Positions 1 through 10,216 of a stretch of 64,000 nucleotides of DNA are shown here, one piece after another. The DNA lies in the NCBI GenBank assembly GCA_963854735.1, contig OY978109.1, positions 496,001-560,000 of the forward strand. The letters are read 5' to 3'. The notes under the pieces were generated by a model. It saw nothing but the letters and a program-made list of their open reading frames with translations. It had not been told where the DNA came from and made no database searches. Each line of letters opens with the position of its first letter. Positions within the stretch are counted from its first letter, which is position 1. A program made the translations under genes and the position numbers. The DNA comes from Marvania coccoides. Its lineage: Eukaryota > Chlorophyta > Trebouxiophyceae > Chlorellales > Chlorellaceae.

Positions 1-1247
1 TTCATCGCCAAGGTGGCGTTGCTCATGGCAGAGCTGGAGCTGGAGTGCCACGCGAACGAAGAACTGCTGGGATCTCAGAGACTTTTTTTGGCAGTTGAGA
101 CGATCCTCTCTGCTGTGCAGCAGGCAGAGGGTCTCATCAAAATGTGTTCTTCCTCCAGCACCGCCCGCATCTGGCCGCTGGAAGACGCCGTCGAATTCCA
201 GAGCGTCGCCCTAGAAGTCCTGGAGGCAGTGAGCAGTGCGTTTCCCTTGCAAAAATTCATTTCCCCTTATTTTTTAATGCGTTCCACATGTGTGACGGAA
301 ATCGGCTTCCTACATACAGGATTCACTATACTAGTTTTTACTATTTTTACACCCTTGCACTCGGAATTTCATTCTGAATAGCCCTCTCTTCTCTCTTCGT
401 TGTTTCAACGTGCAGAGTTAGCTTCTTTGGACCTTCCTGTGCCTGAAGACGTCAAAGCCGACATCGCGCATGTCCAGCAGCAGCTCAAGGCCCTGCAATT
501 CACCCAAACCGAGCTGGAAGAGAGCGAAGACGTGGAGCTCGCCGACATACAGCAGATAAATCGCAAAGCACGCGAAGCAGCGGAATCTTGTGCCGCTGGG
601 CAACAGGACCCCAATTTGCCGGCCGGGATGATGGCCAGCGTGAAAATTTCGCCCTCTGGGGCCAGCCGCAGCGGGGGTGCGATGAATGAGGAGTGGGAGG
701 GAGACGGAGAGGACAAAGAGGTGAGTGAAGCCACAGCCGTTAAGCCACAATACATAACGTTTCGCGCCCCCATTCTTTTACATATTATGCTACAGACAAT
801 ACCATTTATGATCCTATAAAACTGCAATTGCTTTGCATTTTAATCGATAAGGCGCTTGATACGTGCATTTTTCTATTTTTTTCAAATCTATTGCCCCATT
901 AACAAAAACATTTCCCCGCTCAGGAGGATGACGATGCAACCAACGGCATCCCCCCGCCCGATGAGACCATCATGGAGGCCGTGGAGAGCGGACAAGTGGT
1001 CGTGGTGCCAACCCCAGGCGCTGGGCCGGGCGCAGCAGCCACAGCGCTGCCTCCTGGGGTTCCAGTCAAGGGAGCGGTGAAGGGATCTTTCTCGGTGCTG
1101 CCCAGTGACCCGTTCAGCATGGCTGAAGGGGAGGGGGTGGGGAGGCTACTGGGCGCCGGGCTGGCCACCACCACGATGGAAGCGCTGGATGCGTTGAAGC
1201 AGGGCGGCGCGAAGAAAGACGTAGAAAGGACGGAAGGAGGGGCGTAG
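1..1247 (+). CDS. Hypothetical protein, 3' part (5' end outside window)
   Basis: Three exons can be joined in one frame: 1-228, 418-720 and 924-1247, ending in TAG. The first donor is GTGAGC and the second GTGAGT. The visible 284 residues start with a helical, Glu/Leu-rich stretch, continue through a charged segment likely to form a coiled coil (HVQQQLKAL, then ELEESEDVELADIQQ), and finish in a Gly/Pro/Ala-rich tail ending ERTEGGA. I do not recognise a family or a catalytic motif. It converges on ESF2, which ends about 280 bp downstream on the other strand. The start lies to the left of the window, so domain content is incomplete. The acceptor of exon 2 was chosen to keep the frame open; an alternative AG lies two bases upstream. 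Confidence 0.6.
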
Positions 1248-1523
1248 GGTAAGAGGGTTCTGAGATGAATAATTGAGGAATTGTAGGGTGGCAGCATCTC
1301 TTGGGACATTTTTTTTTTAATTTTCTTAATAAACGAAATACATTTTGAAAAATAAACATCATGAACTGAACAAACCATTCTATGATGAGTGCATTTTCTC
1401 AGTCTGTGTACCTCTGTTTTTACTATACCAATTAGTGTTTGGATAATCTCGCGTACATTTACATATAAAAAGGCTTTAAAAAATAAAATGCTGGGTTTAT
1501 TTCAGTGTTGCATGCAATTGCCG

Positions 1524-2613
1524 TCATGCTGCCGCCCTTCCTTTTCCCTTGCCAGCGATCATCTCCAGCAGCCCCCGCGACAGCTGCGGCGCGTCTGCAT
1601 CCGTCACAGGGTCAGCTTTCGCCCTCCGCTGCCCGTACGTCCTCATAACTCTTGGCTTCTCATCTTCTCCCGGCCCTCCTTCATGCTGCTCCCGCTGTTG
1701 TCTCTGCTGCCTCTTTCTTCCGCCGTTTTCCGCTGCTCCGCTCCCTCCACCTGCTTTTCCACTGCTTTCCTTCCCTCCTTCCGCCGTCCCGCCTTCCTCA
1801 CCCTGCTGCCGCTTCTTCTCCCGCCGCTCCGTCATTGCCGCCTCTGCTTTCGCCCGGTCCACCCTGGACAGGTAGAAATCGCGCTCCCGCTTGGCTGCCG
1901 CCACTTCCGCCGCCAGCCGCTGCTCCCGCACCGCCTTCTGGTAGTTAATCTCCTCCGTGAGGTGATCCCATTTGAATTTTGGCAAATATTTTAGCGTCCA
2001 AAGGTCGTAAAAGTGAGCGGAGCGGCGCTTGCCGCCCATGGGCTGCCCGTTGAGCAGCCCCGCGATGCGCTTGGCGTCCGCCTTGTCCTCGAATTCGACC
2101 CACCCTTCGGTGAAGTTCTTGCCGCTGTTGCCGCCATGCTGTTTACGCTTCTTGCGCACCAGGGGGTCTGCGAGGAGGCCAGAAAATTGGTGTTTGTTCA
2201 ATAAGAGGGAAACATGAAGAAATACGAAGGATACTGGGGTGGAAAAGAACAGAAAAGGCAACAAAATGGCTGTTGTTTGATGGCCGACACCTTCGGGAGC
2301 AAGGTAGAGTCGGCCCAGAGGGGCGTGCTGCTCCAGCATGTGCCGCAACTTTTGAGGTTTCTGCACAGTGTAACGGGATGCGAAAATTGAATGAATGCCA
2401 CAGAGTGGAAGAAAAAAAATGAGAGATTTGATGTATGGAAGAAATATAACTCGCCATGTGAGGCGGCAGGCGACTGAGATACACGATTCCTCGTTTTTTA
2501 TATTTATTGGAAAGCTTCTCAAAGTTTTTCTGTGCCTTTTGGGAACCAGATTTTTTTCGTTTTTGCATCTCTTCGAGCGCCGGTTCTCCTCCGACGGCTT
2601 CCTCGTCGCTCAT
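1524..2613 (-). CDS. ESF2: ESF2/ABT1-like pre-rRNA processing factor
   Basis: Exons 2613-2455, 2360-2291 and 2167-1524 give 290 residues. The protein has the Esf2/ABT1 layout: an acidic/basic N-terminus, an RRM-like core starting GIVYLSRLPPHM (about residues 42-53), the family block FTEGWVEFEDKADAKRIA, then GGKRRSAHFYDLWTLKYL and WDHLTEEI, followed by a long charged helix and a Lys/Gln/Gly-rich tail. Family members bind the U3 snoRNP/early pre-40S particle in the nucleolus and help 18S rRNA maturation. The ATG at 2613 starts MSDEEAVGG and fits the family; the frame continues upstream only without a better start. The first intron appears to begin with GC (ATG|GCGAGT) because no GT donor keeps the conserved PPHM-KPQKL junction in frame. 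Confidence 0.9.
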
Positions 2614-3863
2614 CCTGGCAAGAATTTCGGTTAATAATAATGAATTGAAAATGATGTACATGCGTTTCGGTTTGAATGGGCGGCAGAGCAGGGAGAGAAG
2701 AAGAAAGGCTTTTTATTTTTATTTTTTCAAAAAATGTTTGTTGCCTCTTTTTCCAGCTGCTGGATATCTAAATGACAAAATGGCAAACAAAATCTCACCA
2801 GCATGCTCCATATGCAGCATGGTTGCAGACCCAGGGATGGACCGTTCGCACTTACACAATCCTCATTACCTATTCTGGCTGCGTCACCCACACCCTGACG
2901 ACAAAACTGCTTACAGATTGTGGCCTCACCCACCCAGTAATTTCCTCCACGGTACGTAAAATCCACGTCCTCACAGCCAACTACAATAGCAGCCTTATAT
3001 CCACTCGACGACACTTGACCTCTTGCCTTCCGCACGCCCCACAACCTGCTCCAAACCCAGAAACAGGAATTGGCTAAAACTCTACCCCCCCCCTTCCATA
3101 GGGGCAATTTATTGCCCCTTCAGTCATCCTCCTTGGGGTCTTTGTTTTGTTTTTGTTTTTATGCCTAAGGGCATGATAAGAAGACATTCTAAGGCAGCAA
3201 CCTGCGGTGCAGGCAGTACAGCACTAAATTGGCGGTGGTGTTGCATTCCTAAAATTCCGCTCGCGCTCAACCTCAAAGCGTCCTTTTGAATATTGCATTT
3301 ATTAAAAATAGTAATAGACACTGGTAATACGTTTAGATAATTCATTGTGGAAGAAACAAATTTGCCGCTTCATTAAGACGGGGCTTTCAATGAGCGAGTT
3401 TTGAAGATGAAGAGACGATGCCAATGCGCAAAATAGAGTAAACTCCCTTTATCGTAGAAATATTGTATATACCGGAAGCAAGAACATATTAAGAAGCTTT
3501 GAAAGAGATTGAGAGCAAAAAAAAGAAGCAAAATATATGTGGAAAAAAAGTCGCACCCCGCATCTGGAAGTAAGAATAACTACTGAAAAAGGGTCATTGC
3601 CATTTTCTTTTTTATTGACAGACTCGGATAAATTAGTAAGAAAACGCTGAAGCCTGGAAGTGAAAATGCCCATCTAAGCTGCGCTGCGAATCAAAGCAAC
3701 AAGGAAAATAGATGCCATGATCCACGTTTAATTTATCGATAGATATGTAAACTGCAAAAGGACCGAGATTGGGAAAATAAATAAGTTTTTATCTTTAAGA
3801 AAAAAAGAAAAAGAAATCATAATATATAATTTTTCACATGTATATTGGAGACTTGTCTATAAT
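2614..3863. other. AT-rich intergenic stretch with a dispersed repeat
   Basis: No gene is supported here. A minus-strand open stretch (3107-2727) contains several cysteines and the phrase CEDVDFTYRG, loosely like the PAN-type proteins to the right, but it lacks a signal peptide and the full domain. It could be a relic of that family. A hairpin-bearing repeat element lies at about 3099-3150. Confidence 0.4.
3099..3150. repeat. Dispersed hairpin element, copy 1
   Basis: The core GGGGCAATTTATTGCCCC is a perfect 7-bp stem with a TTTA loop, preceded by CATA and followed by CTTCAGTCA, a C/G-rich stretch and a T-rich run. A second near-identical copy is at about 61671-61722 and a diverged third at about 11255-11285. 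Confidence 0.75.
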
Positions 3864-4877
3864 TTAATACGTCACCACACTCCCAGAAACTCGTCTGCAA
3901 TTGGAGCATGGCTTCCTTGCTGACGGAATTTGGGCGGCTGTTGTGCTGAAATGAAGACAAAGCTGTCCCGAGCTGCTTGTTTGCCGCTCCTGCAGAGTAA
4001 CAAGCAAATTTATGATTAATAATAATAATTTTTACGCGGGCGCTTCTTGAGAATAGTGAAATTTTTCGAGGGGGGGGAAATAGTCGCATGGACACGCTTT
4101 CCTCACGACTTATTGTTCATATGCCCAATATACTCCGAGGATAATTAAGCTCGACTTTTGCATGAAATTCGCGGCTGAAACAAGTATATAATTGAGTACA
4201 CTCACCCAGAAATAACAGACTTCGTTTTTGTAACAGAGCTCACAACATTTCTGCAGCAGGAAGAAAAAAACGGCAAAAAAAAAAATCAGGTATTTCAAGA
4301 TGTTAGACCAAGAGGCAGCAGCACAAACACATAAACATATGCATTTTAGCTGCCGGGGCTCCCTAAACCTTTAGGCCAGCATCAATTTTTGTTCCGCCTC
4401 CTTTGAAAAAATAAATTGGGTTTATTTCAGTTCCCACCTGCCAGCTGATGTAGTTCTTGGACCAGACTTCGCCGTAACCTTCATACACCTTCAAAATTGT
4501 CCCCTCGTACGCAAACTTTGAGGACCCGACGCAGCTGAATGATTTACTGGCCACCCCTGTCACCGCTGTGTTATTTCTGCAACAAGTCAGATGCCAAGCC
4601 ACAATGTTAGCGTTTTATGCAAGATGTTAATACAAAATGGAGCAGGGGAACGCCTTTTTAGTCTCATAGAGACCTAAATGGGCTGAGGTTGGGACATCGA
4701 TGAACAAGAACGTTGTGATACGAGATAACTTGATACAAGACGACGACCGCGCTCTTACGTTTCTGCGACGACTCGGCGGCTTAGAGGTGTTCTAGCTGCG
4801 TCAGAAGACCCGAATATCGCGGAAATGATAACTACCAGCACCGGGAATTTTAAAAATTTTGAATTGTTCAACTCCAT
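3864..4877 (-). CDS. Secreted cysteine-rich PAN/apple-like protein A
   Basis: Exons 4877-4759, 4576-4438, 4250-4206 and 3989-3864 give 142 residues. Exon 1 encodes a signal peptide (MELNNSKFLKF, then a VLVVIISAIFG core) followed by LSRRVVAE, just before a phase-2 intron. Exon 2 carries the first half of the domain (CVGSSKFAYEG, then YISWQ), a 45-bp exon encodes KCCELCYKNEVCYFW, and exon 4 carries GQLC, the family ending SNCRRVSGSVVTY and stop. The CC-x2-C-x5-C-x-x-W spacing suggests a PAN/apple-type fold, which in other proteins binds carbohydrate or protein. It is likely secreted or wall-associated. The last exon reads correctly only in the frame ending VSGSVVTY, which aligns with the three neighbours. 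The exact family assignment is inferred from pattern only. Confidence 0.75.
4105..4162 (-). repeat. Dispersed repeat, GAGCTTAATTATCCTCGG type, copy a
   Basis: Read on the minus strand this contains GAGCTTAATTATCCTCGG, then GTATATTGGGCATATGAA. Almost the same string occurs on the plus strand at 19942-19981, and shorter relatives are at about 7045-7070 and 10172-10196. This copy lies within the third intron of protein A. Confidence 0.7.
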
Positions 4878-5799
4878 TCTGGCCGATTGAGACTAAATAT
4901 AGCGTTCATTATTTAATGGCAGTTTATAATTTGGTCTGGCAAGGCTTAAACGCGAAATGTTGGATCTATATTTTTTTCATACGACTTGGAGTTAGAATTA
5001 TGCTGTGATATGATACGAAATTGATACGGAAGACAACTACTGAACTGAAGCACGTCCAGCATTCCTTCCCGATTGTTGTAATGTATTTTCGGAAGAGATT
5101 GCAAGAGATTGCCCATGCTTAATATCGGAAAGCTCTTGCAAATTTTAAGTTAGAGCCAGCGCGCACATGAGAGCCAGCGTCCCCGCTGTTTCTTTCCTCG
5201 ACCGTCGACCATACCCGCTGCTCTTCCGCTGCTCTTCCCGCCCGCTGCTCTTCCCTAGACTTCCGCTGCCGCACCCCTATTCTGGGGGGCATTGGAGGGG
5301 TTGCGGGGAAGGGTTCGGCATTAGGCAAAAGGACTCTTCTTTTCCCCTCGAGCACGCGCATTACAACTTGACCCCCCTCTACTTCCAGGTTAGTGCATCG
5401 AAAATTTGGGGCAGCAGGGCGGGGAAGGGGGGATAGGGAGAGGTTGGGATTGCCAGTCGCCCAAGAATTGTCCAAAGCCCTCTACCACTACGCTGCAGCT
5501 AAATCTCAATATGTAACCTGTATTTTTCTTGGACAGCACTGCTTTAAATCAGCTGGACAGCGTTGCTTTAAATTCCACGGGGTTGCCCATTGCCGTTCTA
5601 AAGGGGAAACGATTCAGGACTCGAAGAAAGATGGCTGCAGCAGAAAAGCTCAAAGTTGCATGCTTCTCCCTTAAAAAAGGGGGAGCGTTAACAAAAATAT
5701 GCATGCATTGTTTGTACAACGAAAAATAAATAAATATGAACAGATGCAAAATTAGGGGTGCAGTGGGCATATTGAAAAAAATTAAGTAAAGCGAATAGT
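4878..5799. other. Intergenic, no gene supported
   Basis: Purine/pyrimidine-skewed low-complexity sequence around 5165-5440 gives open frames on both strands, but none has a signal peptide, domain or splice-supported extension. I see nothing further. Confidence 0.5.
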
Positions 5800-6353
5800 T
5801 TATCGTCGATAAATGAATGATTTGCCCGACACACGGGAGCATTGGCACGGCGGTGCATCGGTAACAGCAACTTGTTTGGCAGTCGCTGAATACAGCGTGC
5901 AGCGCTGGCCGCAGCTATTCGCCGACCGGACCCAGTAGTAACACGAAGGATTCTTCCAGCAAAGCTGACAGCAATCCGGCCACCCAATATATGTACTTGT
6001 GTCGCTGCCGCCAAATCCATCGTGAGCACCCACAACGTTCCCCACGTAAGTAAATTTGCTTGTCCCGCTGCACTCAAACTGTGCCTCTCCTACTCTCGCT
6101 GCCTTGTTTTCATTTCTGCACAGTAGGAGCGGGGTCGAAAGAATACATTTAAAAAGCGGGGATGGCGGTGGCACAAAAAAGGGCCTCACAACTGAAAAAA
6201 TTAGGCTTACCTGTCGATTTCTATCAAGCTTCTTCTGGAATACATGCTTGAATCAGTTTGAGCTTCACTATGGCTCGGAAAGAGGAGGATAGAAGCAAGT
6301 GCCCAGCACCCAATGATGGGTAGCAGTTGTGCGGAAATAGCACAAGGAGGCAT
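5800..6353 (-). CDS. Secreted cysteine-rich PAN/apple-like protein B
   Basis: Two exons, 6353-6211 and 6115-5800, give 152 residues. Exon 1 encodes a signal peptide (MPPCAISAQLLPIIGCWALA, then SILLFPSHSEAQ) and the motif YSRRSLIE before a phase-2 intron at the same place as in the three paralogues. Exon 2 contains the whole domain without interruption: CSGTSKFTYVG, YIGW, DCCQLCWKNPSCYYW, GQRCTLYSATA, and the ending CQCSRVSGKSF. The domain introns present in proteins A, C and D are absent here. Probably extracellular; substrate unknown. The signal peptide, the shared intron phase and the alignment with neighbours make the gene model strong, while the PAN label is a pattern-based inference. Confidence 0.8.
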
Positions 6354-6965
6354 TGCGGGGCAGCGTATAATCAACACAGATGAATTTTAAGATAGTATTA
6401 AATATATTGGTGCCCATATGGCGAGCTATTTTTTAATATTGACGCGTAAAAAATTTCGGCCCCCCCCTCTCGCCGAGTAGGAGTTGCCGAATCACGCAGG
6501 AATAGTGATGCATCACAGCCTCTCCCGTGTATCTAACCATATATATGTTCATCAAGACAACGCCGCCATTTCTCAGCGAGATCGCCAAACTGCCCTTCAA
6601 CTGAAATGGTGGATAATTTTTTTTTAATGCGAAAAACGTCTATTAATCAAGCCAACATAAACACAATTACAATCTACAGATATTAATGGAGTGTTGAAAT
6701 CCTTGAAACTCTACAAAATTACCATATCACGCCGCCACTGCTGCCGCTATTGCCGCCGCAGCTGCTCAACGGAGGCTAGGTCTTTCGTTTCCTGATAGAT
6801 CAGGAGCGAAGTCAATTGGAGGCCCCTCTCAGGTAGCCTCACAGCTAGCCCTATCCGAGAGGAGGTAGCCCTTTGTCCATTTGTATTTGGATTTGTATTC
6901 AAGTATGCGATTCCCAACAACCCCCAATGGTACACGCAACAGGCCGTAGACGATGGGAAACCTTT

Positions 6966-7075
6966 GAGTAGGAACAGGCACCTACTACAGGCGTCCTCCC
7001 CCTGGGGACTCTTATTTTTTTATTTATTTTTTTAAGAAATAGGACGAGCTTAAGTATCCTCGGAGTATATTTAAG
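6966..7075 (+). repeat. Dispersed repeat, CACCTACTAC/GGGGACTCTT type, copy 1
   Basis: The string GTAGGAACAGGCACCTACTA is followed by CAGGCGTCCT, CCCTGGGGACTCTT, and after a T/A-rich insertion ACGAGCTTAAGTATCCTCGG. The same order of blocks, without the insertion, occurs at about 10120-10196, so the two are diverged copies of one element. Confidence 0.75.
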
Positions 7076-7668
7076 GTTTCAGGTTTTGCATATGGGTATT
7101 ACGTCTACTACCGAGGGTGCCCTTCAAGAGATCCGCAAGTCGAGGTGCCACTCACCCCGTCACAGTAAGGCGGGGTACCCCTTCCATCCGTGGGATCTAT
7201 TGGGCATATGGAAAGAAAAGAGAAGGAAAAACCCCCAAAGAGGTTTGGAGGTTTAAAGAGAAGAGAAGGAAAACCCCCCAACGATTTTGACATGTTGGTA
7301 CCCCTCAGACACGTTGCTGCACCCTTTCTGAAGCACCCCATTCACGCTGGAATTGTTGAACCCATTGCCGATTCCTTCGCGCATTTATCTAGGTTTTGGC
7401 GCCTTGAATGGCAGCTAGCTTCTTTGGCCCCTACAATGCTGTGTGGTTGATTCTGAATGCAGGCTTTCTATACATAGATATATCAAACGCAGGTGATTAT
7501 ATTTGTGCTATTGGGTTATGTACTTTGATGATAGTTTAAGAGAGAGTAAGCGAATTAGTCGCCAATCAGGACTACGACAGCGGCATGGAAAATTTGGGCC
7601 AAAAAGAGTATGCAAAAGCTATTATAAAAAGATTAATTTATGAAGAGCATTCGTATTGATACCTATTG

Positions 7669-7674
<6 letters not shown>

Positions 7675-7709
<35 letters not shown>
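7675..7709. repeat. (TA)n microsatellite
   Basis: About 35 bp of uninterrupted alternating T and A, flanked by A/T-rich DNA. Confidence 0.95.
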
Positions 7710-7712
<3 letters not shown>

Positions 7713-8014
7713 TTATTGGCTTGAAGATGACATTATTTATATTTTTTTTGTATTCATCGGTGGTGGCAATGCAAATGCGTAAGTAAAAGCGACGCGTCAA
7801 CAAACTAGGGGAGAATGTTCTTGGGAATAAGACAACAAAATAGTGATTACGGCATATGCATGTTAACGTAAAATATTGACACAATGGCGTCCTTTTTTGA
7901 ATAATTGATTATCAAGTGCATTTCGGCACATTTTTGTTTGGAAAAATGCATTTTTATTAAGAAAAAAAAGAAAAAAAACGACAACATTATGTGAAAACAA
8001 TCTCCGCTGAGCTT

Positions 8015-8714
8015 TTAGTAGCTAAAAGCTTTGCCCGAAACTCGAGTGCAGCCGACACATTTGCTCTCCGCTGAATCAATCTTGGCTGCCGTGGCAGCAA
8101 ACAGACGGCACGTCTGACCGTTTTTATCCGAGATGCGCGTCCAAAAGTAGCAAACTGCGTCGTCCTTGCAGAGTTGGCAACATTTTGCCTGCAATGCCAT
8201 GCCATTAAAAAAAATATGTTTTACTTCTAGGCAACGTAAAATATTATACTTGCAAATAGTGTGGATGCTCGATGAGTTTCTGCCTATGCACCAAGGCTGG
8301 ATTTCTTACCCATGAGATGTGACTTTTGGTGCCTGCTGCTCCGGACCCGACGACGGTTTTCACCACGGTGCCAGCATAAAAATACTTCGAAGTTCCCTCG
8401 CAGGCGGGCGCTCCCACAGCCGCGTCTGCGCTCACGGTATCACTGCAAAAATGGACAAACTTGATTTAAAAATTCACAGAGAGATTCTTGCATTTTGGGC
8501 TTGTTGGCAATCTTCCACTACCCTCTCTGCCATCCTCCCCCTTGACTAACGATCGCCCATAGATGTGCACCGTTGGGACCCGCCACAACGGCCTCTCCTC
8601 TTTTGTCTCTCACCTTTCACTCAGCAATCTTCTGCTCGAGGACAGGCTAGCAGTCGCACTTGTCGGGCTGAGGATGAACACCAAAACCACAAATGGCGAT
8701 AAAATCGCTGTCAT
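8015..8714 (-). CDS. Secreted cysteine-rich PAN/apple-like protein C
   Basis: Exons 8714-8614, 8442-8310 and 8188-8015 give 135 residues. The start MTAILSPFVVLVFILSP opens a clear signal peptide ending in ATA, followed by SSRRLLSE and a phase-2 intron. Exon 2 has CEGTSKYFYAG and SHISW; exon 3 has AKCCQLCKDDAVCYFW, GQTCRLFAATAA and the ending CVGCTRVSGKAFSY. Eight or so cysteines align with the paralogues, implying a disulphide-bonded extracellular domain. Compared with A and D, the intron inside the second half of the domain is missing. Function is unknown beyond the probable PAN-like fold. Confidence 0.82.
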
Positions 8715-8731
8715 AACTGTTCGCGCCCTCG

Positions 8732-8762
8732 TAATATAAATATAAATATAAATATAAATATT
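8732..8762. repeat. (ATATAA)n short tandem repeat
   Basis: Five units of a six-base A/T repeat just upstream of the start codon of protein C, about 20 bp away, so it lies in its 5' leader or core promoter. Confidence 0.85.
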
Positions 8763-10216
8763 AGCACCCAACACCAGAAGTTTTGGTCTCCTGGGAGCGG
8801 CATCAAGACTGATACGGGCTACGTTGCTCAAGCTGTGTCACAAGGACCGCAGTTCTGGTCGGTTCTGCACTCGCTTCTTCATATGCCCGTCGCATGTAGA
8901 ATGGCCGACACTTTCCAATTTGAATTTATGCATCGAGGTTTGCACAGATTTTGCCATGGATATGAATTGAGAAGATTGAAATGAGGTCATGGGCGCTGCA
9001 GAAGTTTATTTTTTGCGCTATATTGGTGGTGGATGAGATAATTTAATCGAAAATGTCCAAACAGAAGCGGCCTCTCCGAATTCCGCGGGCTATCTGATGC
9101 AAAAAAATGGAATATGCTTGAGCGAATAACTGGAGCTGGGAAGCTGTGGCATCCGTTTGAAGCATAATTTGAAAATAGAGAGGACAGATGATTGCGCCAA
9201 AGCAGCGGAAAGCAGCGAAGATCGCGCGGTGAAGCGAGCTCTGGCGCTTGGAACGCTGCCCTGCGGCATGCTGGGCTGCTCGACGCCGGCAGAAGGCCGC
9301 AAAAGCAAGAAGTGCGGCGGTGTAAAATGTTGGCATAGTGTAGCAATGCGCCCGTTGGCCAGAGCATCGGCTGGCGTGCAGAGCGCTGGCAGGAGTGGCT
9401 AAAACTTTAGTTTGCATATTTTCAACTGCATTGCATTTCGTTTCTTGATACTAAATAAAAAAATGCATTCGCGGTGAGGGGAGAGGCAATTATTCCGCGA
9501 TACTCTCCCCCAGTTGTCATGATTTTGTCAAACTGTTTGTTTCCCAGAGCCCAACCGCCAGTAATGGTAAAAAGCTGGCGTCTGGACTGCTAAAACTATA
9601 GGAAACATCCCGCACAATTTGGAAGAGACATACAGATTGTATTGAATCAATGAAACAAATGAGGACCATGGCTTATAAGTAGGGTATAGTGATAAAACTT
9701 CCAACAAAATACATGGAGCATGCGATAAAAAGGATGTGGATAAAGGATAAAAACGGCTGTACAGATAAATATGAGAGAAGTAGAGGATTTAACTTGATTT
9801 GAAAAGGAATTGTGCAGCGACTGCTTTCAACATTTTCATGCAATTCTTGGATGTGAGTTCTTTTATTCGCTAGAAATAATCTAAGGCAAGTTATATGTGG
9901 ATTTAAGGAAAGACGAAATTTGGAGGCCGTATCGACTCTACGAAGCATGGGGAAAAAAACGATAAAAAACGAAAGTGCAGACGAAAGCATCAATCTATTT
10001 GGTTTGAGAAATATTTTATTAATTAGGTAACGTATAAATTTGTTCTTTGGATATCTTATTATTCTTGGTGAAAAAAACTAAACGACGACTGACTCAGTGC
10101 GTCATGGACGATCAACCAGCGAGTAGTGACAGACACCTACTACTGGTGTCCTGCCCTGGGGACTCTTCACGAGCTTAGATAATCCTCGGGGCACACTGAG
10201 CGAATGAAAGAAAAAA
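8763..10216. other. AT-rich intergenic stretch
   Basis: Minus-strand frames at about 9040-9420 include a hydrophobic, Cys/Arg-rich N-terminus, but no continuation into a recognisable exon was found. A copy of the CACCTACTAC/GGGGACTCTT repeat sits at about 10120-10196. Confidence 0.4.
10120..10196 (+). repeat. Dispersed repeat, CACCTACTAC/GGGGACTCTT type, copy 2
   Basis: Contains a perfect hairpin GACACC-TACTACT-GGTGTC, then CCCTGGGGACTCTT, then ACGAGCTTAGATAATCCTCG. It is the uninterrupted counterpart of the copy at 6966-7075 and ends about 20 bp from the stop codon of protein D. Confidence 0.75.

Larger units (their letters stand above)
6354..8014. other. AT-rich intergenic stretch with repeats
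   Basis: No gene is supported. It holds a dispersed repeat at about 6966-7075, a short imperfect direct repeat of GAGAAGGAAAA plus a C-run (about 7218-7280), and a TA microsatellite at 7675-7709. Confidence 0.5.

Noticed and set aside
5119..5475. 118-residue minus-strand frame and its plus-strand partner
   Set aside because: Low-complexity sequence, no domain, signal peptide or splice-supported extension.
9043..9417. Minus-strand frame with a hydrophobic N-terminus (a possible secreted protein)
   Set aside because: No cysteine domain or exon continuation comparable to the neighbouring family; codon usage unlike the real exons.
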